From contig JBGSIC010000013.1 in assembly GCA_041751875.1 (NCBI GenBank), positions 310,001-374,000 of the forward strand: DNA of 64,000 nucleotides, in the 5' to 3' direction. The DNA is from JBGSIC01 sp041751875 (GTDB lineage Bacteria; Bdellovibrionota; FAC87; UBA2466; JACKAF01). Shown here in pieces: positions 32,646 through 41,057 of this stretch. The notes beneath the pieces were generated by a model that ran no database searches, was not told the origin of the DNA, and worked only from the letters and a program-made list of their open reading frames with translations. The position numbers and the translations under genes were made by a program. Each line of letters starts with the position of its first letter. Positions within the stretch are counted from its first letter, which is position 1.

Positions 32646-34433
32646 ATGGAAAATCACGCTTTCTTGTTCAATTTAATGGCTTTCCTTGCAGCCGCTGTCA
32701 TCGCCGTCCCCATTTTTACCCGACTCGGGTTGGGCTCCGTACTCGGCTATTTGGTGGCGGGCTCCGTGCTGGGCCCTTGGGGCATCGGTCTGATTCAGGA
32801 TGCGCACGCCATTTTGACCTTCTCCGAGTTTGGAGTGGTCCTCCTGCTGTTTGTGATTGGCCTTGAACTTAAGCCCAGTCGTCTGTGGGTCATGAGAAAA
32901 GCCATTTTCGGAATGGGGGGCGCGCAGCTTCTCATTTCGGCGGGGCTTCTTACCTTAGCCCTGTCCCTCTTTGGCGTGGACACCCGTGCTTCTCTCATTG
33001 CGGCTTTTGGTCTTTCTCTCTCCTCCACGGCGTTTGCGCTCCAAATATTGGCAGAGAAGAAGGAACTTAATACAGGACATGGGCGCGCCTCGTTTGCGAT
33101 ACTCCTTTTCCAAGATCTCGCCATCGTTCCCCTCTTGGCGCTCATTCCGCTTCTCGGTGGAACTCAGGCCGAAGCCCAGAATTCCTCTCTGTTTTCCGTC
33201 GGAAAAACAGTTGCTGTGGTTGGCGGCATGATGATTGGTGGGCGCTACCTGTTGCGGCCGGTCTTTCGCGCAGTGGCAGCATCCCGCACACGGGAGGTCT
33301 TTACCGGAGCAGTTCTTCTAATTGTCGTAGGGGCTGCCGTATTGATGGAGGCTACAGGTTTATCGATGGCGCTGGGAACCTTTTTGGCCGGCGTACTGCT
33401 AGCTGATTCCGAATACCGGCATCAAATCGAAGCCGACATCGAGCCCTTTAAGGGACTTCTGCTGGGCCTTTTCTTCATGGCCGTGGGCATGTCGGTGGAC
33501 TACGGCTTACTCCTAAAACACCCGGTGATGCTCATCGGGATCGTCTTGGGATTTATGATCCTGAAATATGCTGTGGTGTACGGTGTAGCTCGGGCCGCGA
33601 AATTTTCCCATGCTTCAGCGAAAAACATGGCCATCGTTCTCCCCCAGGGCGGCGAATTTGCCTTTGTCCTCTTCGGCTTGGCGGTGGAGAGCCACGTGAT
33701 GCCTTCCTCACTCGCGGACCTACTTGTGGTTGCTGTAACACTCTCAATGGGGCTCACCCCGCTCTTTGTTTTCTTGAATGAACGTTTTATTTGTCCCCGG
33801 GCGAATACCCCTAAGGAACCTTTCGATGACATTAAAAGTGAGGAGCAACCTGTCATCATCGCGGGTTTCGGAAGATTTGGTCAGATCGTGGCTCGCATCT
33901 TACGTGTAAAAAATATTGAGTACACCGCATTGGAACAAGACCCAGAACAGGTGAACCAAGTGCGCCGTTTCGGAACGGACATTTATTATGGCGATGCTTC
34001 GCGATTGGACTTGCTGGAGGCGGCCGGTGCAAAAAAAGCGAAGTATTTTGTACTCGCAATAGACAACGTGGAGTCTTCGATTGCGACCGCACAAGCCGTG
34101 CGCGAACATTTTCCTCATTTGAAAATATTTGCGCGCGCGAGAAATCGACAACACGTATATGAGCTGGTTAACCTTGGAGTTACCGTAATACACCGAGAAA
34201 CTTTCGCTTCGTCCCTAGAGATGACAGAACAACTTCTCATGGACTTGGGAGAAAGCGAAAAAGAAGCTCGCCACTCCATATTAAAATTCCGTGGCCACGA
34301 TGAACGCATGCTCGCAGAGGCACAGAAACTTTATAAAGATGAAGAACAACTTATCAACCATTCCAAACAATCAGCACAACAATTGGTGAGTCTCTTCCGA
34401 TCAGACACGCCAGGGAGCCCCAATGAATCATGA
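32646..34433 (+). CDS. CPA2-family K+/H+ antiporter with TrkA-N domain (KefB-like)
   Basis: A 595-residue transporter. About 12 membrane helices span residues 8-385; the CPA2 core is visible in LGYLVAGSVLGPWGIG, FLAGVLLADSEYRHQIEADIEPFKGLLLGLFFMAVGMSVD. A cytoplasmic TrkA-N domain follows (VIIAGFGRFGQIVARILRVKN, dinucleotide-binding). It should exchange K+ or Na+ for H+ in the inner membrane. The C-terminus is charged and helical. DUF4112 starts 11 bases before its stop on the same strand, so they overlap and are co-transcribed. No KefF/G ancillary subunit is adjacent, so kefB/kefC cannot be distinguished. Confidence 0.93.
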   Translation: MENHAFLFNLMAFLAAAVIAVPIFTRLGLGSVLGYLVAGSVLGPWGIGLIQDAHAILTFSEFGVVLLLFVIGLELKPSRLWVMRKAIFGMGGAQLLISAGLLTLALSLFGVDTRASLIAAFGLSLSSTAFALQILAEKKELNTGHGRASFAILLFQDLAIVPLLALIPLLGGTQAEAQNSSLFSVGKTVAVVGGMMIGGRYLLRPVFRAVAASRTREVFTGAVLLIVVGAAVLMEATGLSMALGTFLAGVLLADSEYRHQIEADIEPFKGLLLGLFFMAVGMSVDYGLLLKHPVMLIGIVLGFMILKYAVVYGVARAAKFSHASAKNMAIVLPQGGEFAFVLFGLAVESHVMPSSLADLLVVAVTLSMGLTPLFVFLNERFICPRANTPKEPFDDIKSEEQPVIIAGFGRFGQIVARILRVKNIEYTALEQDPEQVNQVRRFGTDIYYGDASRLDLLEAAGAKKAKYFVLAIDNVESSIATAQAVREHFPHLKIFARARNRQHVYELVNLGVTVIHRETFASSLEMTEQLLMDLGESEKEARHSILKFRGHDERMLAEAQKLYKDEEQLINHSKQSAQQLVSLFRSDTPGSPNES

Positions 34434-34905
34434 TGAAGGAAAGGCGCAACGAGTTGAACCTATCGAGAAACTCGCGTGGTATCTGGACGAAGCCTTTCGC
34501 GTACCCGGCACAAACTTTCGGGTGGGTTGGGATGCGATCATCGGGCTCGTACCGGGTTTGGGGGAAACGGTGATGGTGGTGATGCAATCCGCAATCGTGT
34601 TACTTGCTGTTGATAAGTACCAGGTGCCTGGAGTCGTGGTCGCTCGCATGATTGTCAACATCATGATCGACTCTCTATTCGGAGCAGTCCCCTTCGTCGG
34701 AGACATTTTCGACATGTTCTACAAAGCAAACACGAAAAATGTTCGCCTCCTTAATCAGGTGCGCGCGCAAGCGGCCCGTGGCCCCGTATCGAAAGTAAGG
34801 CACTATGCGTTTTTATTCTCCGTAGCAGCCATTTTACTAGCGGTCGTGGCAGGAAGTGTGTTTCTTGTCTTTACGGTGCTAAGAGCGATTATCGGGTTAT
34901 TTTAG
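34423..34905 (+). CDS. DUF4112 membrane protein
   Basis: A 160-residue protein of the DUF4112 family: LDEAFRVPGTNFRVGWDAIIGLVPGLGETVMVVMQSAIV and ARMIVNIMIDSLFGAVPFVGDIFDMFYKANTKN are the family's two glycine/proline-rich membrane hairpins. A further C-terminal helix (residues 131-158) looks membrane-spanning. Function of the family is unknown. The ATG lies within the end of the antiporter gene (frame-shifted overlap), so translational coupling is likely and a link with ion transport is plausible but not shown. Confidence 0.85.
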   Translation: MNHDEGKAQRVEPIEKLAWYLDEAFRVPGTNFRVGWDAIIGLVPGLGETVMVVMQSAIVLLAVDKYQVPGVVVARMIVNIMIDSLFGAVPFVGDIFDMFYKANTKNVRLLNQVRAQAARGPVSKVRHYAFLFSVAAILLAVVAGSVFLVFTVLRAIIGLF

Positions 34906-35170
34906 GTTAAACTTTTCATCGCGCGTAAACTCAAAGCGCTTTGATTTCTCAGAAAACTCCATGACCGCGATCCGAATCTCGGCGGGCTCGAGTGTAATTT
35001 CTCCGATGGAATTTCTCCGGCGATCCTGACTTCTGCCGCGCGGAACCCCTTTTCCAGCCGTACCTTGGCCCACTTTCCCCACCCCGGCAAGGAGACGCCC
35101 TGATAGGTGGCAAGAAGGTCGGTTTCTGTTAGCCTGGAATCCAGCGAGGATCGATTTGTCATCACCAATC
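34897..35170 (-). pseudogene. Possible small frameshifted ORF
   Basis: Two overlapping minus-strand frames of about 90 codons look coding only in parts. The first half in one frame reads ...LATYQGVSLPGWGKWAKVRLEKG; the second half in the other frame reads SIGEITLEPAEIRIAVMEF and ends FEFTRDEKFNLK. Joining them needs a -1 shift at the run GAAAAGGGG. That may be a sequencing or assembly indel, a decayed gene, or a slippery site. No family recognised. The 5' end overlaps the start of the MFS gene, so the reading is uncertain. Confidence 0.3.
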
Positions 35171-36397
35171 AAGTATTTAGCGGGCGCGCAAGAACGGGGT
35201 CTAATTCTTGTTCTAGCGGCAATTCAGTTTACTCACATTACCGACTTTGTAATCATGATGCCCCTCGGCCCGCAGTTCATGCGCGTTTTTCAGATCAATG
35301 CCGCTGAGTTTGGCGCGCTGGTTTCGGCGTATACGTTTAGCGCCGCCGGAGCGAGCTTACTGGCTGCTTGGTTCTTGGATCGTTGGGATCGCAAGAAAGC
35401 TTTAATCAGTATGTACACTGGATTTTTGGTGGGAACCGCGCTGTGTGGCCTATCCGATGGCTATATTCAATTGCTCCTCGCGCGCGGAGTAGCGGGCGCT
35501 TTTGGCGGTTCAGTCACTGCTGTTTCGTTTGCCATTATTGGGGATCTCATCCACCCCAGCCGACGCGGCCGGGCCACTGGCATGCTCATGGCTTCTTTTT
35601 CCGTGGCCACCGTTTTGGGATTACCGCTGGGACTCTGGATTGCCGCCCATCTAGGTTGGCATTGGGTGTTTCTTGCTATCGCGTTCGCAGGTTCCGCGCT
35701 GGCGGTTTTTGCCTCCTACGCCGTCCCTTCCGTCAAACCTGCCAAAGCGCTGGGAACGCGCTGGGGAGAGATTTCAAATATTTTGAGTAACAAACAGTGC
35801 CAGCGTGGACTGATTTTCGTCGGAAGCGTGATGTCGGCGAGCTTTGTTGTCATCCCGTTTTTAAGCCCCTCGCTCGTCCTTAACTCAGGAGTCGCGGAAA
35901 CTGACTTGAGTCTGATCTATCTGGTGGGTGGCGTATGTACTTTCTTTTCCGCGCAATTCATCGGCCGTGCCTGTGATCGTTACGGACACAAGAAGATCTT
36001 CTTTACTGTCGCCTCGATCAGTACCATACCGCTGGTGGCTGTTACCTATTTGCCGCCGATACCTTTACCTTATGTTCTGGTAGTCACGACTCTTTTTATG
36101 ATGTTTGTTTCGGGCAGAATGGTTCCTACCATGGCAATGCTTACCGGTTTGGTGGATAGTTCTCAGCGGGGGAGTTTCTTGTCGCTCATCACTTTCGTGC
36201 AACAACTCTTCATGGGAATGGCAAGTTATGTAGGCGGACTCATCGTAGAAACCGGCCCCTCTGGACGCCTTCTACACTATCCTCGTTCGGGCTACCTAGG
36301 CGTCTGCCTAACGGTAATGGCGCTTTATCTCGCCCGAGGAATTAATACGAATCAACAGAATGCCTCGCAAGGGGATCTCGAAATCGCTGCTGGGTAG
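35156..36397 (+). CDS. Major facilitator superfamily transporter
   Basis: A 413-residue transporter with 12 predicted helices. The MFS A-motif is seen in AAWFLDRWDRKKALISMYTG between helices 2 and 3, and its second-half copy in IGRACDRYGHKKIFFTVAS. Helix 4-5 has LARGVAGAFGGSVTAVSFAIIGDL. This resembles drug/sugar efflux-type members (DHA1-like). The TTG at 35156 is the likely start, with GAGGA 7-8 bases upstream; no ATG is available before the first helix. It is followed 4 bases later by the end of a convergent gene. Substrate unknown. Confidence 0.9.
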   Translation: MSSPIKYLAGAQERGLILVLAAIQFTHITDFVIMMPLGPQFMRVFQINAAEFGALVSAYTFSAAGASLLAAWFLDRWDRKKALISMYTGFLVGTALCGLSDGYIQLLLARGVAGAFGGSVTAVSFAIIGDLIHPSRRGRATGMLMASFSVATVLGLPLGLWIAAHLGWHWVFLAIAFAGSALAVFASYAVPSVKPAKALGTRWGEISNILSNKQCQRGLIFVGSVMSASFVVIPFLSPSLVLNSGVAETDLSLIYLVGGVCTFFSAQFIGRACDRYGHKKIFFTVASISTIPLVAVTYLPPIPLPYVLVVTTLFMMFVSGRMVPTMAMLTGLVDSSQRGSFLSLITFVQQLFMGMASYVGGLIVETGPSGRLLHYPRSGYLGVCLTVMALYLARGINTNQQNASQGDLEIAAG

Positions 36398-36401
36398 TTT
36401 T

Positions 36402-37811
36402 CTATCTTTGGTGAGAAACAGGCCGTCCGCTCACCGTGCGATCTCTACGTAACTGGGCATGAGGCGTGGGTTCGCCTTCCTCTTCCTGTTGAGCCAGAAA
36501 TTCACTACAATCGCCCTTATCTTCTTTTTGAAGCTTATCAATGGCGGACATAATTTTGGTCCACTTGGGAAGACCACGGAACTGCTTAAGATCAACGTTT
36601 CCCCATTCCTTTTTTAGCTCTTCGGGAGCGAATACGTCACTCTCAAGCCCCACAAGCTCGGCGACTTGCTTGTAAATAGTGTAGCTAGCATCGTAGAGTT
36701 TTTGTTCTGCCGGAGCCAGGGCTGTTTCCGACCCTTGAAACTTCTTGGCTTGAGTCTGTAAATACACACGGGTGAGTAAAGATGCCGTTTTAACGTACTC
36801 CACGATGGGCCCGCGAGAACGTAGCTGCTCCCAGATGTAAGAATCCAGAAGATCATTGATAGATTTTTCAACGTTGGCGAACACTTCAAATAGGAAACTT
36901 TGTAAATGCGGGGCACTGGCAAAATCTTCTTTCGCAGAGCAAGCCGAAAGGCGGCCAGTGGAATTATGTAACACGTCCAGAGTAGGCACCATGTATTTGG
37001 CGTCGTTTTCTCGAGCGACCTTCTTGATCCGATCGAACACTTCTAGACTGTTGTCACTTGACGGTTGGCGATTAAAAGCGAAGCTCACTCGTCGCTCCGA
37101 CTCAGGAATTTTCTCTTCGTAGTATTTCTCCGCGACCGTCAAAGCATCCACTTCGCTTCCGCGCCACGCATGACTGACATGCCCATCGGGATTAAGTACC
37201 TGCGCTTTTAAATCGTAAGACGTTTCACCAAACAGACGACGTAAGGTGCTCATCGATGGACCGTTATCGCTAAACTTGAGGCGCAGCTTGTTGCCCGTTG
37301 TGAGAAGATGGTCCGATGGCTCACCAAACAAAGCAACGGTGCGATAGCGATCGGGGGAGATATAACCCCGCGTTTCCGAGGCCATCGTTTCCGTCACTTC
37401 ACGGTACATTTGCGTACGCCCGGCCGCGAGATCTTTTGGCGCAACGCGATTTCGCCCAATACCGCGAGCGATGCGCTTAAAAGGACGAACTCTTCCCGCA
37501 GGAGCGTCATATTTTTTTGCTTTGGAAATAAACTTTTGTTGGAAATCGGCGCGGCCATCATAGACCAGAAGAATTTGAAGAGAATCTAAAGGTAGGCCTT
37601 TTTGCGTGCTGGACTTACGGCCGGAAAATTCATCACGTAGTTTGGCAATCTTATCGGAAACCTGATCAATATTGGTCCGATTCACCACAAGCACTAAGGT
37701 ATGGTCGCGTTCAAAAAAAGACTGGGGGATGACTCGGCCCGTGGTGTCTTTGAGTACCGGAAATGTCTCAGCCAAGGCGAGCAGGCTCCAAAACAAGGCT
37801 ATTAAGCTCAT
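36402..37811 (-). CDS. Exported protein of unknown function
   Basis: A 469-residue exported protein. From ATG 37811 it begins MSLIALFWSLLALAETFPVL, a signal peptide with cleavage around Ala14. The first 150 residues show mixed alpha/beta pattern with TLVLVVNRTN and LQILLVYDGRAD, which could be a thioredoxin-like or Rossmann-like unit; residues 300-440 are helical with a cysteine (GRLSACSAKED). The end is polar and basic (QLRRDRTVSGRPV). I recognise no family. The longer frame to 37856 lacks a signal peptide and is not preferred. Confidence 0.7.
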   Translation of the reverse strand: MSLIALFWSLLALAETFPVLKDTTGRVIPQSFFERDHTLVLVVNRTNIDQVSDKIAKLRDEFSGRKSSTQKGLPLDSLQILLVYDGRADFQQKFISKAKKYDAPAGRVRPFKRIARGIGRNRVAPKDLAAGRTQMYREVTETMASETRGYISPDRYRTVALFGEPSDHLLTTGNKLRLKFSDNGPSMSTLRRLFGETSYDLKAQVLNPDGHVSHAWRGSEVDALTVAEKYYEEKIPESERRVSFAFNRQPSSDNSLEVFDRIKKVARENDAKYMVPTLDVLHNSTGRLSACSAKEDFASAPHLQSFLFEVFANVEKSINDLLDSYIWEQLRSRGPIVEYVKTASLLTRVYLQTQAKKFQGSETALAPAEQKLYDASYTIYKQVAELVGLESDVFAPEELKKEWGNVDLKQFRGLPKWTKIMSAIDKLQKEDKGDCSEFLAQQEEEGEPTPHAQLRRDRTVSGRPVSHQR

Positions 37812-38217
37812 TTTTTTCACTTCCGAACTCCCATTAAAACGCAGACCGTCCCCCAAGGGATTGGGTGGCCTAAGTGCAACCCTTAGGCCAAATGCGTGAT
37901 GAAATGTCTGCTTCGCCGCCTTGGCTTATAGCGCAGGTTTTAAGCGGTTGCACCGATTGAATACCCTTTTTGGGAGTTTTCTCCTGGAGACGAAAAATCT
38001 GTCTAAGCTTGCACCGCCCGCCCAGACGAATCTAGTTTTCAAGGCGGATACAGTCAGTCCACGCTCTGCTTCTAACAAGAGAAAATACTGGTAGTTATTT
38101 CAGTAAGTTAATCAAAACCGCGCTTCTAAGCATCCAGATGGAGAGATTGAGGTTGCAACCCGATCCAGCACTTTGATACCCAGAACCCGGCGCCTGCTTT
38201 TTTTGTAAGGGATAAAC
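37812..38217. other. Intergenic region with one hairpin between divergent genes
   Basis: A 406-base gap between the start of the exported protein on the minus strand and corA on the plus strand. The only clear structure is a perfect 8-bp hairpin, GGCCTAAG (37867-37874) with CTTAGGCC (37882-37889), loop of 7, about 56 bases upstream of the minus-strand gene. It could be an operator or transcript leader. I see no credible ORF or tRNA here. Confidence 0.5.
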
Positions 38218-39171
38218 GTGATCGAAATCGTTGTGACTGAAGGAACCCCCCCGATTCCTGTTTGGGTGGATGCGATAGCCCCCACGGCAGAAGAACTCAA
38301 TGGCCTGGCGGATAATTATCTTCTCCATCCCGCTTTGATTAAGGACTGCCTAGATCCCGCTCATCTTCCGAAGCACGAGCAACACGGCGATACGATATTC
38401 ATGATTCTGCGCCACTACGATCCACAGTGCGGCCCCAACGAAAATAGCGTTCAAGCTCTCACGCGGAAACTCGCCATTTTTATTGGAGATCGCTTTCTCA
38501 TTACAGCTCATCGCACCGACGCATCTTTCCTGGAAAAACTTCGCGCCAAACACCATGGGCACAAAGACAAAGTATCCCTCCAAGTTATTTTGCTCGAAAT
38601 CCTAAAAGGTGCGATAGACACCTATCAGCCTGCTCTCGAGGAACTTGAGACTCAAATTCATAATTTTGAAACGTCTCTCTTGAAATCGAGTAGCAAAGGA
38701 AGAATAGAAACGTGGCAGAAAGTTTTTCGCACGAAGTGCCGCCTTACCACCATCAAGCGACTTCTTTGGCATACCTTCGACGCGGTAAAACGGTTTATTC
38801 CTTATTCCGAAGCCAACCTGCCGATGCGTCAGGATCTGTTTGAACGAATGGAGAGTTTGAGTTTCTTTGCCGATAATCTGCTCGATGACCTCAACTCGTT
38901 ACTTAACATTCAGCTTTCGCTTGCCACTCACAAAGCCAATGAGTCCTCACAAAGAACGAACGAGGTGATGAAAGTGCTGACCATCTTTTCCGCGTTCTTT
39001 TTGCCTCTGAACTTTATTGTGGGCATCTACGGAATGAATTTTGCGTTTATTCCCGAGTTACAATGGAAATACGGCTACTTTACTGTGTGGGGTGTGCTGC
39101 TGATCACGGTGGGCATCATTTATAGTTGGTTCGTCCGCAAAGGGTGGATCCGATGGAAACACCTCTCCTAA
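38218..39171 (+). CDS. corA: CorA-family magnesium/divalent cation channel
   Basis: A 317-residue CorA protein. The long cytoplasmic alpha/beta funnel ends in two C-terminal membrane helices; the selectivity motif GMN is present in FIVGIYGMNFAFIPE (about residues 270-280). The preceding helix has the usual hydrophobic gate residues (VLTIFSAFFLPLNFIVGIYG). CorA pentamers admit Mg2+ (also Co2+ or Ni2+). The start is GTG at 38218 with AAGGGA upstream. It is the first of several genes for small membrane and stress-type proteins, but its closest neighbour is on the other strand. Confidence 0.94.
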   Translation: MIEIVVTEGTPPIPVWVDAIAPTAEELNGLADNYLLHPALIKDCLDPAHLPKHEQHGDTIFMILRHYDPQCGPNENSVQALTRKLAIFIGDRFLITAHRTDASFLEKLRAKHHGHKDKVSLQVILLEILKGAIDTYQPALEELETQIHNFETSLLKSSSKGRIETWQKVFRTKCRLTTIKRLLWHTFDAVKRFIPYSEANLPMRQDLFERMESLSFFADNLLDDLNSLLNIQLSLATHKANESSQRTNEVMKVLTIFSAFFLPLNFIVGIYGMNFAFIPELQWKYGYFTVWGVLLITVGIIYSWFVRKGWIRWKHLS

Positions 39172-39178
39172 ACTGAAC

Positions 39179-39424
39179 CTAGTTCTTTTTTATCATGCGA
39201 TAGAGAAAAAGGAGAAGCATGGCACCGATGACGGAAGCAAAAAAACCGGCTGGCTCCCCATCTAAGTATAACCCCATCGCTTGACCAATAAACGAAGCAG
39301 TCACTGCACCCGCGATGCCCAAGAGGGAGGTAACTACGAAGCCACCGGGATCTTTGCCCGGCATCAAAAACTTCGCCACAACGCCCACGATCAAACCGAT
39401 AATTATCGCAACTAAGATTCCCAT
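39179..39424 (-). CDS. GlsB/YeaQ/YmgE-family small membrane protein
   Basis: An 81-residue protein of the transglycosylase-associated GlsB/YeaQ/YmgE family: three helices with the glycine-rich family pattern IIGLIVGVVAKFLMPGKDPGGFVVTSLLGIAGAVTASFIG, then a C-terminal helix ending RMIKKN. These are inner-membrane proteins often induced by stress in stationary phase; molecular function is unclear. GGAGAAACGTT precedes the ATG. It ends 7 bases after the corA stop, convergent to it. Confidence 0.9.
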   Translation of the reverse strand: MGILVAIIIGLIVGVVAKFLMPGKDPGGFVVTSLLGIAGAVTASFIGQAMGLYLDGEPAGFFASVIGAMLLLFLYRMIKKN

Positions 39425-39558
39425 AACGTTTCTCCTTACGTGTCCGGTATCCCAACCCCTGCTGAACGAAAGCGCAACAAAAATAAATAAAAGGGAAAGG
39501 CGCCGTCTTTACAGTGGCCTCATATATAAGGACGGAGCGCTTTCCCTAAGTCTGCGTG

Positions 39559-40164
39559 CTAAATCGCGTTGGAGTACGGCATATCCGTATTCCGTGTCGT
39601 GGTTCGACCCATGTCGTGATGGTCACGCTCAATTTTCACATCTGCTTTGGCTTCCCCAGCCGAAGCGATGTCTTCCGCACCCGTGTCCTTGAGCACTTCT
39701 TTTGCCTTTTTCACCCATTCCGAATTATCGCAATGAATGGAAAGGAGGACTCCGCCTTTTTTGATAATTCCTTCAAAGCGTTTCGCTTCGTACTCAGGCA
39801 TTCCCATGCCAACTAGTCCCCCAGCGATACCGCCTACCGCTCCACCGACACCAGCGCCAGCGAGCAGACCAACAATAGGGCCTGCGGCAATAAGCGGCCC
39901 GACAGCGGGAATCGCGAGAGCACCAATTCCAGCGAGCCATCCCAAAGCACCGCCAACAACGGCACCGGTTGAGGCACCGACCGCGGTTCCTTCAGGGGCT
40001 TTAGTTCCTTTTTCATGAGCGAACTCACGTGTGCTGCTGTCGTCGGAAAAAAGTACGGACACATCGCTATTGCGAAACCCCCGGCTCTTAATTTCGGCTA
40101 CAGCACTTTCAGCTGCAAAGCGATTCGGAAAAATTCCATAAACCGCTGTATTCTTTCCTGCCAT
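39559..40164 (-). CDS. General stress protein-like, glycine-zipper membrane protein
   Basis: A 201-residue protein. An N-terminal small alpha/beta unit (TAVYGIFPNRFAAESAVAEIKSRGFRNSDVSVLF) resembles the YflT-type stress domain, then a glycine/alanine-rich zipper hairpin (GTAVGASTGAVVGGALGWLAGIG, GAGVGGAVGGIAGGLVG), then EYEAKRFEGIIKKGGVLLSIHC and a basic His-rich end. Such proteins occur in cell-envelope and stress-response loci. ATG 40164 has AAGGAGT upstream. It is transcribed in the same direction as the GlsB- and BON-type genes around it, suggesting a stress-related cluster. Exact role unknown. Confidence 0.72.
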   Translation of the reverse strand: MAGKNTAVYGIFPNRFAAESAVAEIKSRGFRNSDVSVLFSDDSSTREFAHEKGTKAPEGTAVGASTGAVVGGALGWLAGIGALAIPAVGPLIAAGPIVGLLAGAGVGGAVGGIAGGLVGMGMPEYEAKRFEGIIKKGGVLLSIHCDNSEWVKKAKEVLKDTGAEDIASAGEAKADVKIERDHHDMGRTTTRNTDMPYSNAI

Positions 40165-40203
40165 GATTGACTCCTTAACTATGAATGATTGTTTGAACGA
40201 AAA

Positions 40204-40572
40204 TTATTCTCCTAATGGCGCAACTTCCAAGCTGTCCTGCACAGGGCTTTTCCCCGCAACTCTTTTGGCCAAGGCAACGACCATTTCTCTCTCTTCCTGA
40301 GATCGAACCGGCCCTTTCAAAGTAACTTTTCCTTTATCCGTAATGATTTTCACGTTGCGGGCATAGGTTGATAGCGAAGGTTCGGCTACTAGGGCTTCGC
40401 GGATTCCTTGCGTCAAAACCAAGTCCGAATTATTCGTGCCTTGTGACTGCGCGGTGATTCCGTTTGTTTCTCTGTTCTGAACCGAGTTGTCCGCCGCCGG
40501 TTTGCCATCGGCAAACAAGCTAGCGCTGAGTACGGTAAGACCCGTGAGGCCGGTGTATAAAATGCGTTTCAT
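40204..40572 (-). CDS. Exported BON-domain protein
   Basis: A 122-residue periplasmic protein: signal peptide MKRILYTGLTGLTVLSASLFA, a polar linker, and one BON domain (LTQGIREALVAEPSLSTYARNVKIITDKGKVTLKGPVRSQEEREMVVALA). BON domains bind phospholipids or envelope surfaces; OsmY is the model. AAGGAG lies 7 bases before ATG 40572, which decides the start; the longer frame to 40755 has no such support. It sits directly upstream (minus strand) of the glycine-zipper stress protein with a 39-base gap. Confidence 0.88.
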   Translation of the reverse strand: MKRILYTGLTGLTVLSASLFADGKPAADNSVQNRETNGITAQSQGTNNSDLVLTQGIREALVAEPSLSTYARNVKIITDKGKVTLKGPVRSQEEREMVVALAKRVAGKSPVQDSLEVAPLGE

Positions 40573-40803
40573 GTAAGTCTCCTTTTTAAAAACCTCGTCC
40601 TTATTCATTGGACACCCGTCGATTTTGCAAAGCGCGGGCCAACTAACAAAAAGTAAATTCGTCACAGTGCGTTCAGTGAATCTAAAGCGCATGAGGTCGG
40701 GCAGTGCCTGGAGTCCCGCTCTGCTGATCAAAATGCGTTTTAAATGCTTGAGCAAAAGCGGGAAAGACCTACACCCTGTTCACGAAGTGAGACGCTTTTG
40801 CTG

Positions 40804-40950
40804 CTACCTTCCAAAGAAAAGGAAAAATATAAGCAGGATAGAAGCCGGAATACCTAACAACCAGGCGACCAAGTAGCCGACTGCGCCCTCTTCTGACTTC
40901 ACTACGGTCTCGACCGACCAATCCTGTAACTTTTTAATCCAAGTACTCAT
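40804..40950 (-). CDS. Small single-helix membrane protein
   Basis: A 48-residue open frame with a very good ribosome-binding site (GGAGGAGTC before the ATG). It starts MSTWIKKLQDWSVETVVK and ends with one hydrophobic helix (YLVAWLLGIPASILLIFFLF) and GR. That suggests a small inner-membrane protein with a cytoplasmic amphipathic start. It is too short for most gene finders. It may belong to the BON/stress cluster, which continues on the same strand. No family recognised. Confidence 0.55.
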   Translation of the reverse strand: MSTWIKKLQDWSVETVVKSEEGAVGYLVAWLLGIPASILLIFFLFFGR

Positions 40951-41057
40951 GACTCCTCCTTCTCCCAAATATTAGCAATGGCCATGCCACACCGCGGTTA
41001 ACGATGGCCGCCGATTCTGCGAGAATCATTTCTTCCCGAATTAAAGGCGCGAGCACT

